Shown here one piece after another: positions 22,328-32,828 of a stretch of 64,000 nt of DNA. This DNA is from Entomortierella parvispora (lineage: Eukaryota; Mortierellomycota; Mortierellomycetes; Mortierellales; Mortierellaceae). The first letter of the stretch is position 1. Every line of letters starts with the position of its first letter. The translations under genes were made by a program, and so were the position numbers. The DNA is taken from the NCBI GenBank assembly GCA_963573315.1, contig OY752149.1, positions 1,178,001 to 1,242,000 on the forward strand. The letters are read 5' to 3'. A model generated the notes under the pieces. The model searched no databases. It saw only the letters and a list, made by a program, of their open reading frames with translations, and was not told the DNA's origin.

Positions 22328-24475
22328 GTTGAAAGAGAGCGAGGAAGGGTGAGGGTGGGGATGGGAGAAGAGAAAGGGGATGAGTAGCGAGTGATGATGA
22401 GAGAAGAGAAAGAAAAAAAAAAAAAAAAAAAAAAAAAGAACAAGAGACCCCTCGTATTTAAACCAAGCAGCCTTCCAGCGCTGTGGTTGGCCCGTCTGGA
22501 GAGGGATGTCGCAACAACTCAACCTTGCTGTCCAAATTTAGCGTTGCACGAGTGCCGTGCGAGCAGAGGACGCTGAGTGCCTGACTGCTACCTGTTCACT
22601 CGTTCGTTTGCTCCGGGGCAGAGCGGAGAAGCTGGCTGCTGCTCTCTGCCTCTCGTTTGCTCGCTCGTTCATTTCTCTGCTGCCTCAACTGGTGTTTCTA
22701 AACTCCACTCGCTCGCCTCCTCTTGCTGTGGATGAGCAAACAAGTGTTGTTTAGTCTACTGTATTCTGTTCTTTCTCTGGTACTGTAATCTGGCCAGGGT
22801 CCCTTGAAGCCGCTTTTCAACCTCTCTTGCCCTTGTCTGTTTGCACTGAGCAGCAATTGAGCACTCTCTCAATCATTTTCTCTCTCTTTCTCTCTCCCTC
22901 TGTCTCTTTTACAAACTTGCCTGGGATCAACAACGCTCCGAGCGCATGTACCCTGACTGAACTCTTGTGTCTCGCCGCTCTTCTTGTTCATACCGAAGAT
23001 CCAAGAGAATAAAGGGGATGGATGGGCGAAGAAGTGCGCCCTTGGTCAGGGAACTCCTAGAAGAAAAAACATTCTGCGCGTCTTTCTTTTTGTTAGAAAT
23101 TGGGCGGCAGCACTGCCACCGCCGCCACCACTACCGCCCATCATTTTTCATGCAGGCACAATTTGGTGGCGGTTGGACAATCTCAAGAAAACCCAGTGTA
23201 AACATCAACAAATACTCGAGCAACAAGGAGTCAAGACAAGACCTTCAAGGGAGGATGAAGAAGCATGGACGCACAAGGAGGGAAGGGCCCTGATCTGGGT
23301 CCACGCTCTACTCTCAAGCTTCACAGAGTTGAATTGGAAGTGGGAAAACCTTTAATTCCCTTTGCTCTCACCGACCATAGAAATGGCCAGTAATTACGCT
23401 TATCCGCGCTGCTCATCTTCTCTTTTTCTGTGCAGAACATGAACGGAAAATGGCAGAACACACCTTCCTTGCTGATACAGCAGATGAGGGGATTAGAGCA
23501 GAACGTTGCGACGACTGCAGGGGTCGTTGTCGTTCCCTTTCACCTGCGGATCTCCAATGGCCCACCCATTGTCCCAAAGTGTGAGATGCTCTCGATCTGT
23601 TCTGCTCTGTCAATCTCATATTTCTCTTCTCTCCATTGGGGTTATTTTTATCAATGATGCTAGCTAGACATGCTGTTGTGGTTGTGTACCGGTAGTTTAC
23701 TTTCTCTCCTCCCCACCCTCTCTCATATCCCCTTGCAAAGTGCTGTTTTCTTTCAGTCATTCTCGGGAACAGCACCTTCTTGGCCACGATTACGAGATCG
23801 GGGCCATCCTTCCTGCTCTGGAACAAAAAATTCTTCTTCCCTCAAAATAGACAATCAGGCTCCGGAGCTTGTCTTCTGGTGATGACCCTGAAACGGCCGA
23901 CTTTTTCTAAGCAGAAAAAAATATAAGAGGTGCGGCAGCCGCAGAAGGTCTCACATCTCCACTTTTGTCTTGTGGATGCTCCAATTGGAAAGGGGTGTAC
24001 ATAATCGTATCTTCACTAGTTTCCCTTATGTCGATCGATTGTCTTCCAATTCTCCATTTCATGAGGCAGTGCCCTAGGAAGGCGTCAGTGGGCGTTCATG
24101 TTTTATTTTTTTCTCATGCTGCAAATGAACTTGATAGAAATATCCCACGCCGCGAACTGTTCTCACTAGACTACCCTTCAGCTCGGCGTCAAACGATCTA
24201 AAACAAACAAGCAAGGGCAAGGAACAGCCTTCAGCCTTCAATAGCCCTATCAAAAAGCCGAATCAATGGTACTTATACAATGAAGAAACTGTCTCAATGC
24301 AAAAGGTTCTTACGTTTTCCTTTTACCCAAAAAGACTCCAGAAGACGCCTAGAACATCTATCCTAACTTCCAACTACCCTTCGCGACACTGACCAGGACT
24401 TATATTCAATGTTGGTAGGATATATTTCGATTGACTTTCAAAAGACTATGTATGAATAGGGCACACGTTTTTGAA
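22328..24475. other. Gene-poor 2.1 kb stretch, UGD promoter at left
   Basis: Left end: UGD promoter with an A25 run (22413-22437, a T-tract on the gene strand) and a TATA-like box at 22455. The remainder has CT-rich tracts (22862-22912), short open frames without recognisable products, and the 3' flank of the 2OG oxygenase gene. No gene is supported. Confidence 0.45.
22413..22437. repeat. A25 homopolymer in UGD leader
   Basis: Uninterrupted 25-base A run, about 85 to 110 bases upstream of the UGD start. It reads as T25 on the coding strand. Confidence 0.8.
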
Positions 24476-25351
24476 TCATGGGGAGGTCGCTCTGAACATG
24501 ACATCAATTCCAATGACATACTTGACCCCATCCAAAACCTTTGCCGCCTCATGAATCAAATCTCGTTGAAAAACCAATGCCTTGCCTACGCCCGGGTATA
24601 CATGGACCCTCTTCAAAGGAGGCAATTGAATCTCGTCCATATCTAGGGTATCTCCACTGGCATCCAATTTGGCCATCATCTCTTGGGACAGGATCGGGTC
24701 TGGCTCGGAGGCTACAAAACTCGTTTCCCCTCCTTGGTAGTCTTCATTCAAATAAATCTGAAAGGTCAATAGACCCAATCGACCTTCTGTATCCTCGTAT
24801 TCCGCATCCATGTGGGCGAGGAACTGATGTCCTCGTTCGTACTTCAAGAATCGAATTTTGGGGTCCAGTCCAACTGGGGTCATGTTCTGTCCTCGTGGTG
24901 CGCCCGGAGCATGACGTCCCTCTGCAGAGGCTATCAAGGGGTGCACCTGTCGGTCAAAGAAGTGGTTTGTTGGGAGGAACTTTGAGATGCGGCTCCAGAG
25001 TGTAGCTGCAAATGCGGGATCTGTCACCTCTGTTCGGAGAGAGTGTCGATAGTCAGGCACATAGGACTTTGGAAAGTCGGGGGACCCCAAGCTGAGAATC
25101 TCCTTTCGGAACCCGCTTTTCTCTACAAATCCGACAAGGGCTTGACATTCTTGCGGAGAGAGAAAGGAGTCAATCGTAAAGGCAATGTTGTCACTAACGC
25201 CATCAGCCGAAGGCATGCTGCCTGTAACGGGTTTAAGCGGCAGGTTTGTCGGCTGAAGAGACGAATGCACATGGGTTGTGTACTCGGGGTCCAGGAATGC
25301 AACCAAGGCCGACTCCTGGGTTGTAGCAGTATCGTGTTGCTGGAGTGTCAT
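24476..25351 (-). CDS. Fe(II)/2-oxoglutarate oxygenase, prolyl 4-hydroxylase type
   Basis: Intronless, 291 residues. The C-terminal two thirds form a P4Hc-type double-stranded beta helix: DSFLSPQECQALVGFVE (entry helix), RFLKYERGHQFLAHMDAEYED with the His-x-Asp iron ligands, LTFQIYLNEDYQGGETSF, and the distal iron His in RDLIHEAAKV. GVKYVIGIDVMF follows, whose Lys is placed to bind 2-oxoglutarate. The catalytic set is therefore complete. It lacks a signal peptide, so a cytosolic or nuclear protein substrate is more likely than collagen. It lies 108 bases downstream of the JMJD4 stop codon on the same strand, so two hydroxylases are adjacent. The substrate is unknown. Confidence 0.88.
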   Translation of the reverse strand: MTLQQHDTATTQESALVAFLDPEYTTHVHSSLQPTNLPLKPVTGSMPSADGVSDNIAFTIDSFLSPQECQALVGFVEKSGFRKEILSLGSPDFPKSYVPDYRHSLRTEVTDPAFAATLWSRISKFLPTNHFFDRQVHPLIASAEGRHAPGAPRGQNMTPVGLDPKIRFLKYERGHQFLAHMDAEYEDTEGRLGLLTFQIYLNEDYQGGETSFVASEPDPILSQEMMAKLDASGDTLDMDEIQLPPLKRVHVYPGVGKALVFQRDLIHEAAKVLDGVKYVIGIDVMFRATSP

Positions 25352-25459
25352 TGCAAGCGTAGCCGTCGATTTGGTGTTGAACTGGATTTTGCTGCGGGTA
25401 ATGCATACGAATGAGGGTCAATGGTGGAATGTCACTGGCAGCACAGCCGACTTGTTTTT

Positions 25460-26831
25460 TTATCGTTTTTGGTGGCGCAGAAATGTACTTGTGTCCTGGG
25501 ATTGAGACTCGTCCTCGTCTTTGCTTACGTCAATTTGCCTGAGATTCTCCAGGAACCAGCTCGCAGACTTATCCTGTCGGATGTGCTCAAACACCGCACC
25601 CACTCTCTTCAAGGTCAGTTCCAGCGGTGGCTGTAGTTCTAGCGGTGGCGGAGGGAAGACGGGTGTCCTCCGTGCCTGACCTTGAACCGTCCTTGCCTCA
25701 TCCTCCCCGACTCGTCCGTTCGCCTCCAGCTGTCGTTGGACTCTGTCTTGAACGGTTTTGCACAATTGCCAAATCGTGCTCCAGTCCCACCCGCTGTTCG
25801 CCAACAATAACCGCTGACACGTCTCAATCCACTCGTTTTCCTCCATGTCCTCCTTGAGGTGTTCAATCTCGTGTTCGACATCCTTCAAATCCGCGCAGAG
25901 AGATTCCAGGATCAGATCGAGGTTGGATCCATTGCACCAATTGTGGTTGATTGATATGGTATCTCCGATGTTATGGACTTGATGCCACCAACCAGATGGG
26001 ACAAACAGAGTCTCCCCTGGGTTTTGATAAATGGTGAACCGTGTTGCCGTATGGAACAAAGGGAATTGAGCCGTGTCCACGTTTTCGATATCATAGACGG
26101 TATTACGTAAGTTGTCCCTGAAAAGATGTTCCTGTCCTGGAGGGAAGAGTGTCCATTTTTTGATCCCACAAATGTTAGCAGACCAAGAATACGATCTAAC
26201 CAGGTAATGGGACGAGCAGTGTCAGCGATCCAAAAGACCATGAAATTAGTCGGAAAATCAATCAAATTGACACAGTCTCGTCGAACCTGTAGACATCAGC
26301 ATGGAAAGGTGTAAAGGTGGCGTCTCCTCCACAGTACACAAACCGATAGTCGTCATCCAGATCTGTCCTCCGGGTCCAGAACTCGTTCATCCAGTCATCC
26401 CGAAAGATCGATGGGGTCTCATAAGCCCCGTAGTCGGGAAAGGCTCTCAGGAAATGGTAATCCTTGAGGTAGGTTCTTGAGGGCTTGCCAGCAATGCTCC
26501 TCGCCTCCCACTCGTCCAAGAAATCCTTGAGATCCATGGTCGATCGCTTCTGATCAGTGTAGTCCCTGGTCGCGCAGTCTGCTACAGGCACCTCGGTGGG
26601 CTCCTGACATAGTTGCTCCCGCAATCTGTTAAAATCCGGCTTTCCTGTGGTGGGGTTAACCCACTGCTTTCTTGCCCGCCAGTGCGCTGTCAAGCCCGGC
26701 CCGATCAGGACAGGAATATTGGGGTCCAGGTACAGCGCACGAAACTGGTCATAAGTCGGTGATTCCTCGCAATAGGGGATACTCTCGATCCTGCTGTAGT
26801 TGCGAGGCATATGGAGAGTGTTGGTGGCCAT
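25460..26831 (-). CDS. JMJD4: JmjC lysyl hydroxylase JMJD4
   Basis: In humans JMJD4 hydroxylates a lysine of release factor eRF1 and supports translation termination. Two exons (26831-26287 and 26195-25460) encode 426 residues. The junction, TAC AG|A TCG, restores HADVYRSYSWSANICGIKKW, which carries the His-x-Asp iron ligands and matches JMJD4. LFPPGQEHLFRDNL, FVPSGWWHQVHNI and TISINHNW follow, including the distal His and the Asn/Trp typical of the family. The intron donor is GTTCGA, unusual beyond the GT. The C-terminus is variable with a Pro/Leu-rich stretch. Yeasts lack JMJD4. The gene is divergent from CHORDC1 with 213 bases between starts. A general tRNA- or histone-targeting JmjC identity is less likely given the YSWSANICG block. 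Confidence 0.92.
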
Positions 26832-27008
26832 GGGAGTAATGGTGCACTGTGGCGAAGCTGTAGTTGCAATGAGGTTGATAGTGGCAAAGGCAAGGAATGA
26901 ATTTTTATTTTATTTTTTTTTCCATGTGTTTCGATGGCAGTTGAATGTGCATTGCTAGAAAAGTTGTAACAAGATTCAGTTCCCCTCCTTCTTTTCTTTT
27001 CTCCTTCC

Positions 27009-27030
27009 ATTACATTACATTACATTACAT
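27009..27030. repeat. TTACA pentamer repeat in CHORDC1 leader
   Basis: Four perfect CATTA/TTACA pentamers directly upstream (15 bases) of the CHORDC1 ATG. Confidence 0.75.
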
Positions 27031-27044
27031 CCTTCCATCCGACC

Positions 27045-28387
27045 ATGCCTACCTGCACACACCGCGGCTGCGAAAAGACCTACGACGAGGCTTCCAACTC
27101 GGACGATGCCTGCACGTTCCATCCCCAAGGCCCCATCTTCCACGAGGGTCTCAAGGGCTGGTCATGCTGCTCAAAGAGGGTGATTAGCTTTGATCAATTC
27201 CTCGCCATCCCAGGATGCTGCACCGGTCGCCACTCTGACATTCCCCGTGAGGAGTTTGCTCCTCCCTCGGACGAGAAGGTCGAGGTCCCTGCCTCCACTC
27301 CCTCTCCCAAGGCGGCTGAGAAGAACGGAACTGAAGTCTACGGAACCCCAGCCGCTGTTGCAGCACCAAAGCCTGTCACTCCTACTCCCGCACCCACTCC
27401 TGCTGCTGTGGAGCCCGTAGTCGAGGAAGAGGATGATCTCTCTGTGGCTGTGCCTGTTGGGAAGACCTGCCAGCGCCGTGGATGTGGACAGACCTTTGTA
27501 TCGGAGGAGGTGTCGCGTGGAAGCAATGTTGTCTGCCAGTACCATCCCGGCAGCCCCGTCTTCCATGAGGGATCCAAGGGCTGGAGCTGCTGTCCCCGCA
27601 AGGTGCTCGAGTTTGATGAGTTCTTGAAGCTCAAGGGTTGCAGAACCACCAACCAGCATTTGTTTGTTGGCGCCAAGGTAGATCACAAGGAATTTTGCCC
27701 AGATCAGGACGTTGACTCTTTCTGGTGACCGAGTACGAAAGCACCCCATCAGCAAACGACTGACAACCCGACTTTTTTTTGTTATTCTGTACGTAGAAAG
27801 AGCAACTTGAAGAGCTGGTCCACTGCAGACACGACTGGTAAGAGATCGTTCAAGTTGCACCGGAGCATGGGACTTTGATCATCGTTTTAACCTTTCATTC
27901 TGACTATGTAGGTACCAAACCCAAACTCACATCAACTTGTCAATCTTTGCAAAGAAGGTGGATGCCAAGACAGCTGTGGTTGAATTCAAGGAGCGTGAGG
28001 TGAACATTGACTTGAGAATGCCTGACGGAAAGCGTTTCAAGCTTCTCCTCCCCTTGTTCCAGCCCATTGAACCTGCAGGAAGCACCTTCGAGGTCATGGG
28101 AACCAAGGTTGAGATCATCATGAAGAAGGGTATGTCCAGGATCATGCCTTTTCTTGCGAGCGGTCGAAACTGTGTTGCCGTTTGATATGGATGCGTAATG
28201 ACCATGTGTGATTTCTACATTTTTAACGAATTTGCTTTCTCTAGGTAATGGAATTTCTTGGGCAACTTTGGAGCCAAGCGAGGGAGCCAAGTGCTGGACC
28301 ACGTTTGGAACCACTGGAGGAGCTGGAACTGTCGGCAGCAAGGTCATGCACCTTGCCACGGACTCGCCACTGTACGCTGAAAAGTAG
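27045..28387 (+). CDS. CHORDC1: CHORD- and CS-domain protein (CHORDC1/CHP-1/RAR1 relative)
   Basis: Hsp90 co-chaperone family linked to Sgt1. Four exons (27045-27677, 27797-27837, 27912-28129, 28245-28387) encode 344 residues. CHORD-I at residues 5-65 shows the zinc-binding pattern C..GC..TYD, CTFHPQGPIFHEGLKGWSCC and FLAIPGCCTGRH. A Pro/Ala linker follows, then CHORD-II from about residue 145 (GKTCQRRGCGQTF, CQYHPGSPVFHEGSKGWSCC). The 41-base exon 2 supplies the HCRHDWYQT motif, without which CHORD-II would lack its last zinc ligands. The C-terminal 100 residues are a CS domain (VNIDLRMPDGKRFKL, KVEIIMKKGNGISWATLE). It is absent from Saccharomyces. Exon 1 alone runs into a stop at 27728, so the 41-base exon decides the true protein. 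Confidence 0.94.
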
Positions 28388-28587
28388 AATGTAGAAAAAT
28401 AACCCCACCCTCAGAGCAGTGTGCTTACATCCAAATCGACCCCATAATACAAAGTCGTACTCATTGTTTTGTGCTTGGGTGGTATAAGCGGTGTTTCATT
28501 GCGAGGTGCGCTTTTGCCGCTATCTTTTCCCTCCCTTTTGCAAAGGAAAAGCGAGTGTGGTTTGGTGTCTTGCTTGCGTTTTTGTAC

Positions 28588-30009
28588 CTAGTTGATCTTG
28601 CCAATCTTCTTATTCACAAGGCCCAGCTTCAATGTCGTTCTATCCACGTCGCGATCCAACTCATCCAACAGCTGGTTCTGGTTATCGAGTTCCTGTCCAA
28701 TGGCCAATCCGATGTGCTTTTGCCGTTGAAGGATCGCATTGAATTGCTCGATATGATCGTCCTGCTGTTTCATTTGCTCCTGTTGAAGAATCAAGAGGCC
28801 CTCATTGTCGAGTCCTCGGGTCTGAGATGTCTCTTGGGTCAGGGTCTGAACCACCCTGCCAAATACTCGACGTGGGTTCATTCGACTGGAGATTCCACTG
28901 GAAGTTACACTTCCTCCGATCGTGCTTCCACTGTACGATGATTCCGCCAGGCTGCGGTTTTCAGGTGTTCCCCGCAAGGACCCTGGTTGAGAGTTGGAAC
29001 CACTACTGCCTCCGCCGGTCAAACTCTTGTCCACCAGCAAGGCATTCCTGTCTCCCGAACTGGCGGGCACATTTCCTGCCGATCCTTGATATCCACCAAC
29101 GATACCATCGTTCTGTCGATTCGCCAGGACGAGCTTTGTCAGAACCTCCCGTTCATCCTTGAGTTCTGCCAACATATCTGTCCGTCGTCTCAGTTCTCCA
29201 TCCGACATCACGCTGCCCTTTCCACCGCCGCCAGCCTGGCCCATGGCCAAGCTCAACAATCCAATCTCCAGCGTTGGGATCCTCAGTCCCAAGTTGGTGA
29301 GAAGCTTCTTGCTCTGGATAGTGCAATTATGAGACGCCGAGATCTCGTTCCGGCCCAAGTGAGTTTCCCGTCGGTTGATCAACGATCGCACCTCCCGCGC
29401 CATCCCCTGAAGCGTCCTGAATTCTTCGAGCCAACTCTCGGTCGTGAAAAACTGGGGCGCTGGTCCTGGATGCATCACGGGGCTCGGAGATGCCGGAGAC
29501 TCTGCTGATGCAGCTCCTCCACCGCTGCCCCCTCCTAATCCGAAAAAGTTCAAATGGGATAGCAAAGAAGGCGAATCCCGTCCGCTCCCAGCAGCTGCGG
29601 TAGTGATCGGACCATGTATTCCCGGTCCTCCTGCAAAGAGGTTGGCCTGGGATCGACCCACGGGTACGGCCAAGAACTCGTTCCATTCGTGTGTCAATCG
29701 CCACCGATCGTCACGATGGGAGAGAATGCTTCTCAGATAGCTCTCCAGACCCGCCCTTCGCTCCTCCAGTAACTCTGGGTTGTCCAAGGTTGTCTGCCAC
29801 CAATGCTTTACAGGTAAGGACATAGGAGGCGGGTTATCTGGAAAGATCTCCAAGAATCGAGCATGGAGCTGCTCAAACTCAGAGTAGCGTTTCCAGACAA
29901 ACCAAGACCGCACAGCGGCGCGGACCTCGATACGGAAAACTGTGTGGGGTTTGGGTTCAGTCCGCGTCTCGTAGTCGCGGAGATAGATGGCCTGCAGAGT
30001 CTCTGTCAT
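28588..30009 (-). CDS. VAM7: PX-domain SNARE Vam7
   Basis: Vacuolar Qc-SNARE that binds PI3P through its PX domain and drives homotypic vacuole fusion with HOPS. Intronless, 473 residues. PX domain residues 1-115: RDYETRTEPKPHTVFRIEV, WKRYSEFEQLHARF, PDNPPPMSLPVKHW and the RRAGLESYLRSIL helix. The middle is Gly/Ser-rich and disordered with a region of helix (EVRSLINRRETHLGRNE). The SNARE motif is at the C-terminus (about residues 395-470): LQQEQMKQQDDHIEQFNAILQ, GQELDNQNQLLDELDRDVD, with the central Q in the zero layer. There is no C-terminal membrane anchor, as in yeast Vam7. The ATG at 30009 was chosen so that the PX domain begins the protein, as in the family. Confidence 0.93.
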   Translation of the reverse strand: MTETLQAIYLRDYETRTEPKPHTVFRIEVRAAVRSWFVWKRYSEFEQLHARFLEIFPDNPPPMSLPVKHWWQTTLDNPELLEERRAGLESYLRSILSHRDDRWRLTHEWNEFLAVPVGRSQANLFAGGPGIHGPITTAAAGSGRDSPSLLSHLNFFGLGGGSGGGAASAESPASPSPVMHPGPAPQFFTTESWLEEFRTLQGMAREVRSLINRRETHLGRNEISASHNCTIQSKKLLTNLGLRIPTLEIGLLSLAMGQAGGGGKGSVMSDGELRRRTDMLAELKDEREVLTKLVLANRQNDGIVGGYQGSAGNVPASSGDRNALLVDKSLTGGGSSGSNSQPGSLRGTPENRSLAESSYSGSTIGGSVTSSGISSRMNPRRVFGRVVQTLTQETSQTRGLDNEGLLILQQEQMKQQDDHIEQFNAILQRQKHIGLAIGQELDNQNQLLDELDRDVDRTTLKLGLVNKKIGKIN

Positions 30010-30380
30010 GGTTTGGTTGGGGAGAGGACGAGGAAGGGCTGGGATGGCTCTTGTTACTGAGAAGTATGGGGTGGTGGTGGTGGTGCAGGGAGGGTGTGAT
30101 GACACGGGCTGTTTCTTTATCGGCTGCTGCAGGGGAGAGAGAGCGGCAGGATGGACTGTGGGAAGAACAGGTTGGGGCAGTTCAGTTGAGAAGGGGGTGG
30201 TTTTTTTCTTCTTCTTCTGCTGCTTCTTCCCTTTGTTCAGGTGGCCTGCCTTTTGTGTTTATTAGTGCCGGTGGTGGTTGGTGGAGGAGAGAGGGATGCG
30301 AAAAAAGGTGATGCGGAGTGAAGAAGGAGAAAGAGAGAGAGAGGAGAAGGAGATGAATGAAGTGAGCAATGCATGCACGA
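30010..30380. other. Vam7 promoter and 3' flank of ankyrin gene
   Basis: Short gap on the minus strand with GAGAGA and GGTGGTGGT tracts. No gene is seen. Confidence 0.4.
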
Positions 30381-32828
30381 CTACGGCCCGCTCGCCCCTC
30401 GTGACTGCGCTTCGAGGATGTCTAACAGGCAAAGGATCACACAGGACAGTCAGTCAGGGTCAGTCGCCCAGTCATTCGCCCTGCCAGTCTATTTTCTTCC
30501 TTGGTCATCATTCTTACCAATAACTCGTTGCCGCAAATCCTCGTCTTCGACAACATCCTCTATAGCCTCGCCATCAAAAGTCTGTGCCTGAAGATCCGCA
30601 TCCGGCTCTTGCACCAGCAGTTCAAACACACCCAGGTGTCCCTCAGCTGCTGCACAATGCATTGGAGTCCAACCTGTTCGTTCGCAAAGTCAGTTCAATC
30701 CAAAAAAAAAAAAAAAAAAGTCGGATCGTCAATTTTCTGATGAGCAATTGCACCTCAAAGAAAAACATGGAGCTAACAAGGGAAGGATTTGGTAATCGTC
30801 GTCTCATACCTTCCATATCTGCGGCATTCACGCTTGCTCCAGATTCGACTAGAAAACGGCAGAGTGCCAGATGGTTGTAGGAGGACGCCAGATGCAGTGA
30901 ACTCAGTTTCCGAGAGGCAGACTGATGGTTTATAATATCCTCTATCGATCCTGACTTGCCCTCTTCCAATACAATTGCTAACATGGATCGATACAATGCG
31001 AGATCCCCTGTTCTTGACGCGTCTGCCATGAGTGACCACGGGTCAAATGAAACGCGCTTGGAACATGTTTTGGACTTTGCTATTGACTGTGATGGTGACT
31101 CGGAGCTCGACAGCTTTTCCATGTGCAGTCGAATAGAGGGTGATGACTGATAGCTCCGTAGCTTGGGTCGAGGTCGTACTGCTGCAGGCGAAGTAGCTTG
31201 AGAGAGAGATTCCAGTACTTTCAAACCAAGTGTCCCTGGCTGGGCTTGATCCTTTCCTAATGAGGACTCGGTGGTAGCACCCGTTGGCATGGAGCCCACT
31301 GTCTCCTTGACAAAAACAGTTGGTGAGAGTATTGAGTCATGATCTTGCTGTGACTCTGGTAATGATTCAGCCAGAAGCAAATCGTCGATGCGATCGGAGC
31401 TGCAGCTCCTGTTCGAATGGGGTTGAGTTTGGGATTGAGAGTTGCTAGGATTCGAAATCAAGAGACCAGTCAGCGTGTTGGAGATGCCCAGGGTCGAGAC
31501 AGGTAGAGCCAGACTAAGATTCGCTAGAGAACTCTGCTCTGTCTGTAAATCGTCATGATCGTCGAGGAGCGAGAATAAAGGAAGGGTTAACGTCGAAGTA
31601 GATCGTAAATGACCCAGAGATTTAAACGAGCTCCAGCTCGCTTCCGGTCCTTTCTCACTTGTCGGTGATGTTGGTAGCGACTCCTGTCCAAGGCGTCTGT
31701 ATCTAACGACTTTTTGAATAAAAAAATAATAATTAAGTAAAAGATCGAATGACAATAAAGGAGAGGCATGATCCGACACAAGTCCTCACCTTCCGTGAGA
31801 TTCAAAAACAGTGTCCTGGTCGTATTCTCGTCGGCGCAATCCACCGGCTTATACCTTCGATCATTCATCTTGTACACGTTGGCGCCCAGATCCAGCAATC
31901 GTTTAGTCAAGTCAGCCATGCCCAAAAAGCTCGCCAGATGTAAAGTAGTGTTTCCGTCGCCCCACATCTTGCCCATGAACTCGTAGAGAATCTTTTTCGA
32001 CTCGAGTTCATCCGATGCTTTGACGACAAAGTTCAAGAGGTCCAACGCAAGATCCTCATTAAAGAGAAAACATGCAATCTGAATCAGATTCAGGTGGTCT
32101 ACCGTCGGTCCTAACAACTCCTTGGCGTCCAGCAATATGTCGGGGTCATGCCGATAACGACCATCCGTATTCGAGAGATTCCACGTAACAAGAGTCTGAA
32201 TCACGATTGCAAAGTCGAAAGCGTGTAGGATTCTGTCCAGCTCTGGCCGATCTTCCTGTTCTATTGCGTCCAGCATTTGCTTCCATACAGGAACAGCTCG
32301 GGGCGATCCAGGATCTTTGGGCGAGTCAATGTGTGACAGCGCGCTCACGAACGAGTCTTCGGATCCGACAGAACTCGCAGATAATCCTCCCGCGACACTC
32401 TTGGAGTAAGGAAATCCTACAGCTGACAGGCCAAGTGTTGATGACGACGGCGAAGGCTGCAGAGGAACCGGTTGTGATAATGGAGGCGTTGGGCAGACCG
32501 CATTCGGGGATCCTGGCCTAGGAAAGAGCTGTGGTGCCGATTGTTGCCGAGCATGGTATGGGCTGGGCTCGGATATGTCCCTCCGGGACTGCGTGAGTGA
32601 TGAAGGCGGAAAGGGTGACGACCGTTTGTCAGGCGACGAGGAGGGCGCACTGCTCTCGACCTTGAATGTTTTAGGGATGGCGAGGGGTTGGTATCGTATT
32701 GCCGACTGCAGTGGTTTGGTTGTCGGCTTGGAGGAGGACGCCTGGAGATATTGTTGCGACAGTCGCTGAACGGTGCCTGCCTTCAGTTCCTGGAGGGTGT
32801 CTTGTTTCTTTGAACGCGCAGTGGTCAT
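30381..32828 (-). CDS. Ankyrin-repeat protein with RVxF motif, MYPT-like PP1 regulator candidate
   Basis: Four exons (32828-31790, 31709-30810, 30673-30518, 30421-30381) encode 711 residues. The N-terminal 200 residues are Ser/Pro-rich and disordered. A first ankyrin pair sits around residues 300-345 (NTTLHLASFLGMADLTKRLLDL). A second block lies at the C-terminus: LSSLHLASSYNHLALCRFLV, then GWTPMHCAAAEGHLGVFELL across intron 2. Immediately before this second block is KRVSFDPWSLM, a perfect RVxF-type docking motif for protein phosphatase 1, placed as in MYPT1/PPP1R12 and PPP1R16. A PP1-targeting role is an inference from that arrangement. Intron 2 contains an A18 run (30702-30719, T on the coding strand). 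The last coding exon is 41 bases. Plain ankyrin scaffold remains an alternative. Confidence 0.72.

Noticed and set aside
17507-24475. Hidden genes or a mobile element in the two gene-poor stretches
   Set aside because: Only short overlapping open frames without recognisable domains; no reverse transcriptase, transposase or LTR pair was seen.
27678-27728. Read-through end of CHORDC1 exon 1
   Set aside because: A donor at 27678 and a 41-base exon at 27797 restore the last CHORD-II ligands HCRHDW; the read-through product would lack them and the CS domain.
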